5,991 nt of DNA from positions 1 through 5,991 of the forward strand of contig JAOUPD010000070.1 in assembly GCA_029880065.1 (NCBI GenBank), given 5' to 3'. The stretch's first letter is position 1. The number at the start of each line of letters is the position of its first letter. Source of the DNA: Hadesarchaea archaeon (lineage in GTDB: Archaea > Hadarchaeota > Hadarchaeia > Hadarchaeales > Hadarchaeaceae). Shown piece after piece: positions 4,663 to 5,991 of this stretch. The notes below the pieces were generated by a model. The model searched no databases. It was not told where the DNA came from and was given only the letters and a program-made list of their open reading frames with translations. The translations under genes and the position numbers were made by a program.

Positions 4663-5991
4663 ATGTTTGGGGTTAAAATGATTAAAAGAAACAAGGCCCC
4701 AGAAGAAAAACGCTTGAATAGTGGAAAAAAAGAGAAAAAATGGCACACCAGGAACCTAAAAAAACAACACGTTGAAGATGTTCACGAAAAGCATGAACAT
4801 CATGATAAACATGAAGCTCATGGCAATCATCATGCCCAGATGTTGCGGGACTTTAAGAAACGATTATGGATCTCTTTACTTATCACCATTCCAATTTTAC
4901 TGCTTTCACCATTGATTCAGTCGCTTCTTGGACTTGAAGCATTAAAGTTTACGGGAGATTCTTACGTTTTATTCGCTCTATCCACGGCGATCTTCTTCTA
5001 TGGTGGGTGGCCTTTTCTAAAGGGGTTGTTAGGGGAACTTGGTGAAAAGCGGCCAGGAATGATGACTCTTATTGGAGTCGCTATCACCGTCGCTTATACT
5101 TACAGCAGTTTAGTGGTCTTCGGTCTATCAGGCCAAATCTTCTATTGGGAACTTGCCACGCTGATCGACATCATGCTGCTCGGCCACTGGATTGAAATGC
5201 GGTCGGTGATGGGTGCGTCGCGAGCGCTTGAGGAACTAGCCAAAATGATGCCGTCAATAGCCCATCTCGTCCAGCCAGATGGTTCTACAAAAGATGTGCC
5301 GGTAGACGAACTCTCGCCTGGCGATTTGGTGCTGGTCAAACCTGGTGAAAAGGTCCCGGTAGATGGAAGTATCGAAAAAGGTGAGACGGATGTCAACGAA
5401 GCGATGCTTACTGGAGAATCGAAGCCCATCCCAAAAAAAGAAGGAGATAAAGTAATTGGCGGCTCTATCAACGGCGAGGGAGCGGTTGAAGTCAAAATTG
5501 AAAAGACTGGCAAAGACACCTATCTCTCGCAGGTCATCAATCTGGTTAAACAAGCGCAAGAAAGTAAGTCAATGACACAACTCCTTGCTGACCGTGCTGC
5601 CCTCTGGCTCACGTTGATAGCATTGGGGGGCGGATTGATTACCTTAATCATTTGGCAGATTTTTGGTAGCACGCTAGATTTTTCTCTGGAACGCTCGGTT
5701 ACAGTGATGGTTATCGCCTGCCCGCATGCTTTAGGACTTGCAATTCCCCTAGTGGTGGCAGTTTCGACCTCGCTTTCGGCTAAAAACGGTCTGCTCATCC
5801 GGGAGCGTGGCGCTTTCGAGCGTGCCCGTAATCTAAAATGTGTCGTTTTTGACAAAACCGGCACACTAACTGAAGGTCGCTTCGGCGTCGACGAAGTAGT
5901 CAGCCTGCAAGACGGTGTTACCAATGACGAGGTACTTGCTCTGGCCGCCGCCGTAGAAACCCAATCTGAGCATCTAATCGCGCGCGGCATC
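4663..5991 (+). CDS. copB: CopB-like P1B-type copper/heavy-metal-transporting ATPase (C-terminus beyond window)
   Basis: The first 443 codons of a P1B-type ATPase, open to the window edge; family members have roughly 650-750 residues. It uses ATP to move a heavy-metal ion out across the cell membrane. The N-terminus is lysine-rich, then histidine-rich (H28 to H57: ten His in 30 residues), with no CxxC metal-binding domain. Membrane helices fall at about 69-87, 100-120, 133-155, 160-178, 311-332 and 344-368. The actuator domain carries TGES (250-253). The metal-transport helix has CPH (353-355) in ACPHALGLAIP, and the phosphorylation site is DKTGTLT with D397. CPH rather than CPC, plus a His-rich N-terminus, marks the CopB (P1B-3) group, linked to Cu(II)/Cu(I)/Ag(I) export. 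The nucleotide domain is only begun. The ATG at 4678 is an alternative start. It is divergent from the MgtE operon. Metal choice is by family, not shown. Confidence 0.9.
   Translation, partial: MFGVKMIKRNKAPEEKRLNSGKKEKKWHTRNLKKQHVEDVHEKHEHHDKHEAHGNHHAQMLRDFKKRLWISLLITIPILLLSPLIQSLLGLEALKFTGDSYVLFALSTAIFFYGGWPFLKGLLGELGEKRPGMMTLIGVAITVAYTYSSLVVFGLSGQIFYWELATLIDIMLLGHWIEMRSVMGASRALEELAKMMPSIAHLVQPDGSTKDVPVDELSPGDLVLVKPGEKVPVDGSIEKGETDVNEAMLTGESKPIPKKEGDKVIGGSINGEGAVEVKIEKTGKDTYLSQVINLVKQAQESKSMTQLLADRAALWLTLIALGGGLITLIIWQIFGSTLDFSLERSVTVMVIACPHALGLAIPLVVAVSTSLSAKNGLLIRERGAFERARNLKCVVFDKTGTLTEGRFGVDEVVSLQDGVTNDEVLALAAAVETQSEHLIARGI

Noticed and set aside
5520..5990. Minus-strand open frame opposite the P-type ATPase
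   Set aside because: Antisense to the CPH and DKTGT region of the ATPase; Ser/Arg/Thr-rich shadow composition.
1..5991. CRISPR array, insertion sequence or prophage
   Set aside because: No regularly spaced repeats, no transposase or integrase motifs and no terminal inverted repeats were seen; the genes are ordinary chromosomal ones.

Overview
The window looks like chromosomal DNA from an archaeon. It carries genes confined to archaea or to archaea and eukaryotes: the aIF2 beta subunit, DUF424, the KEOPS subunit Cgi121, and an OB-fold/winged-helix protein of RPA type. It also has TATA-like boxes 24-31 bp upstream of starts and ribosome binding sites of the GGTGA/GGAG type. The exact lineage cannot be fixed from this sequence. 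Every function named here is read by eye from protein motifs, without database searches.

Left part (1-1880), information processing. A minus-strand cluster reads OB-fold/winged-helix protein, then aIF2 beta, then DUF424, which runs off the left edge. The first two genes share an ATGA stop/start overlap. Divergent from them on the plus strand is cgi121, a subunit of the complex that makes the t6A modification of tRNA. One near-palindromic TATA-like element at about 1310 could serve both directions.

Middle part (1884-4490), a compact minus-strand operon of four genes separated by 3-4 bp. Two adjacent 5-helix MgtE-type cation transporter subunits come first. They are followed by a 386-residue soluble protein built from two PhoU-like/TrkA_C units, then a 95-residue protein I do not recognise. 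The two MgtE subunits lack the cytosolic N and CBS gating domains of bacterial MgtE, so the TrkA_C protein is a good candidate for a separate gating or regulatory subunit. Each downstream start has its ribosome binding site over or next to the upstream stop codon, which suggests translational coupling. A 14-bp perfect palindrome sits directly upstream of the operon's TATA-like box and is a candidate operator. The operon ends 3 bp from the end of cgi121, with convergent transcription.

Right part (4491-5991). A 172-bp AT-rich divergent intergenic region holds promoters for both sides and two short perfect palindromes. Beyond it, on the plus strand, is the first two thirds of a CopB-like P1B-type heavy-metal ATPase, cut by the window edge. 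It has a histidine-rich cytosolic N-terminus, a TGES motif, a CPH motif in the metal-transport helix, and the DKTGT phosphorylation site. A Mg2+/cation-type transport operon and a copper-type exporter thus sit back to back around one regulatory region; shared regulation is possible but not shown.

The most interesting candidate system is the split MgtE pair with its double PhoU/TrkA_C partner and the small unknown protein.
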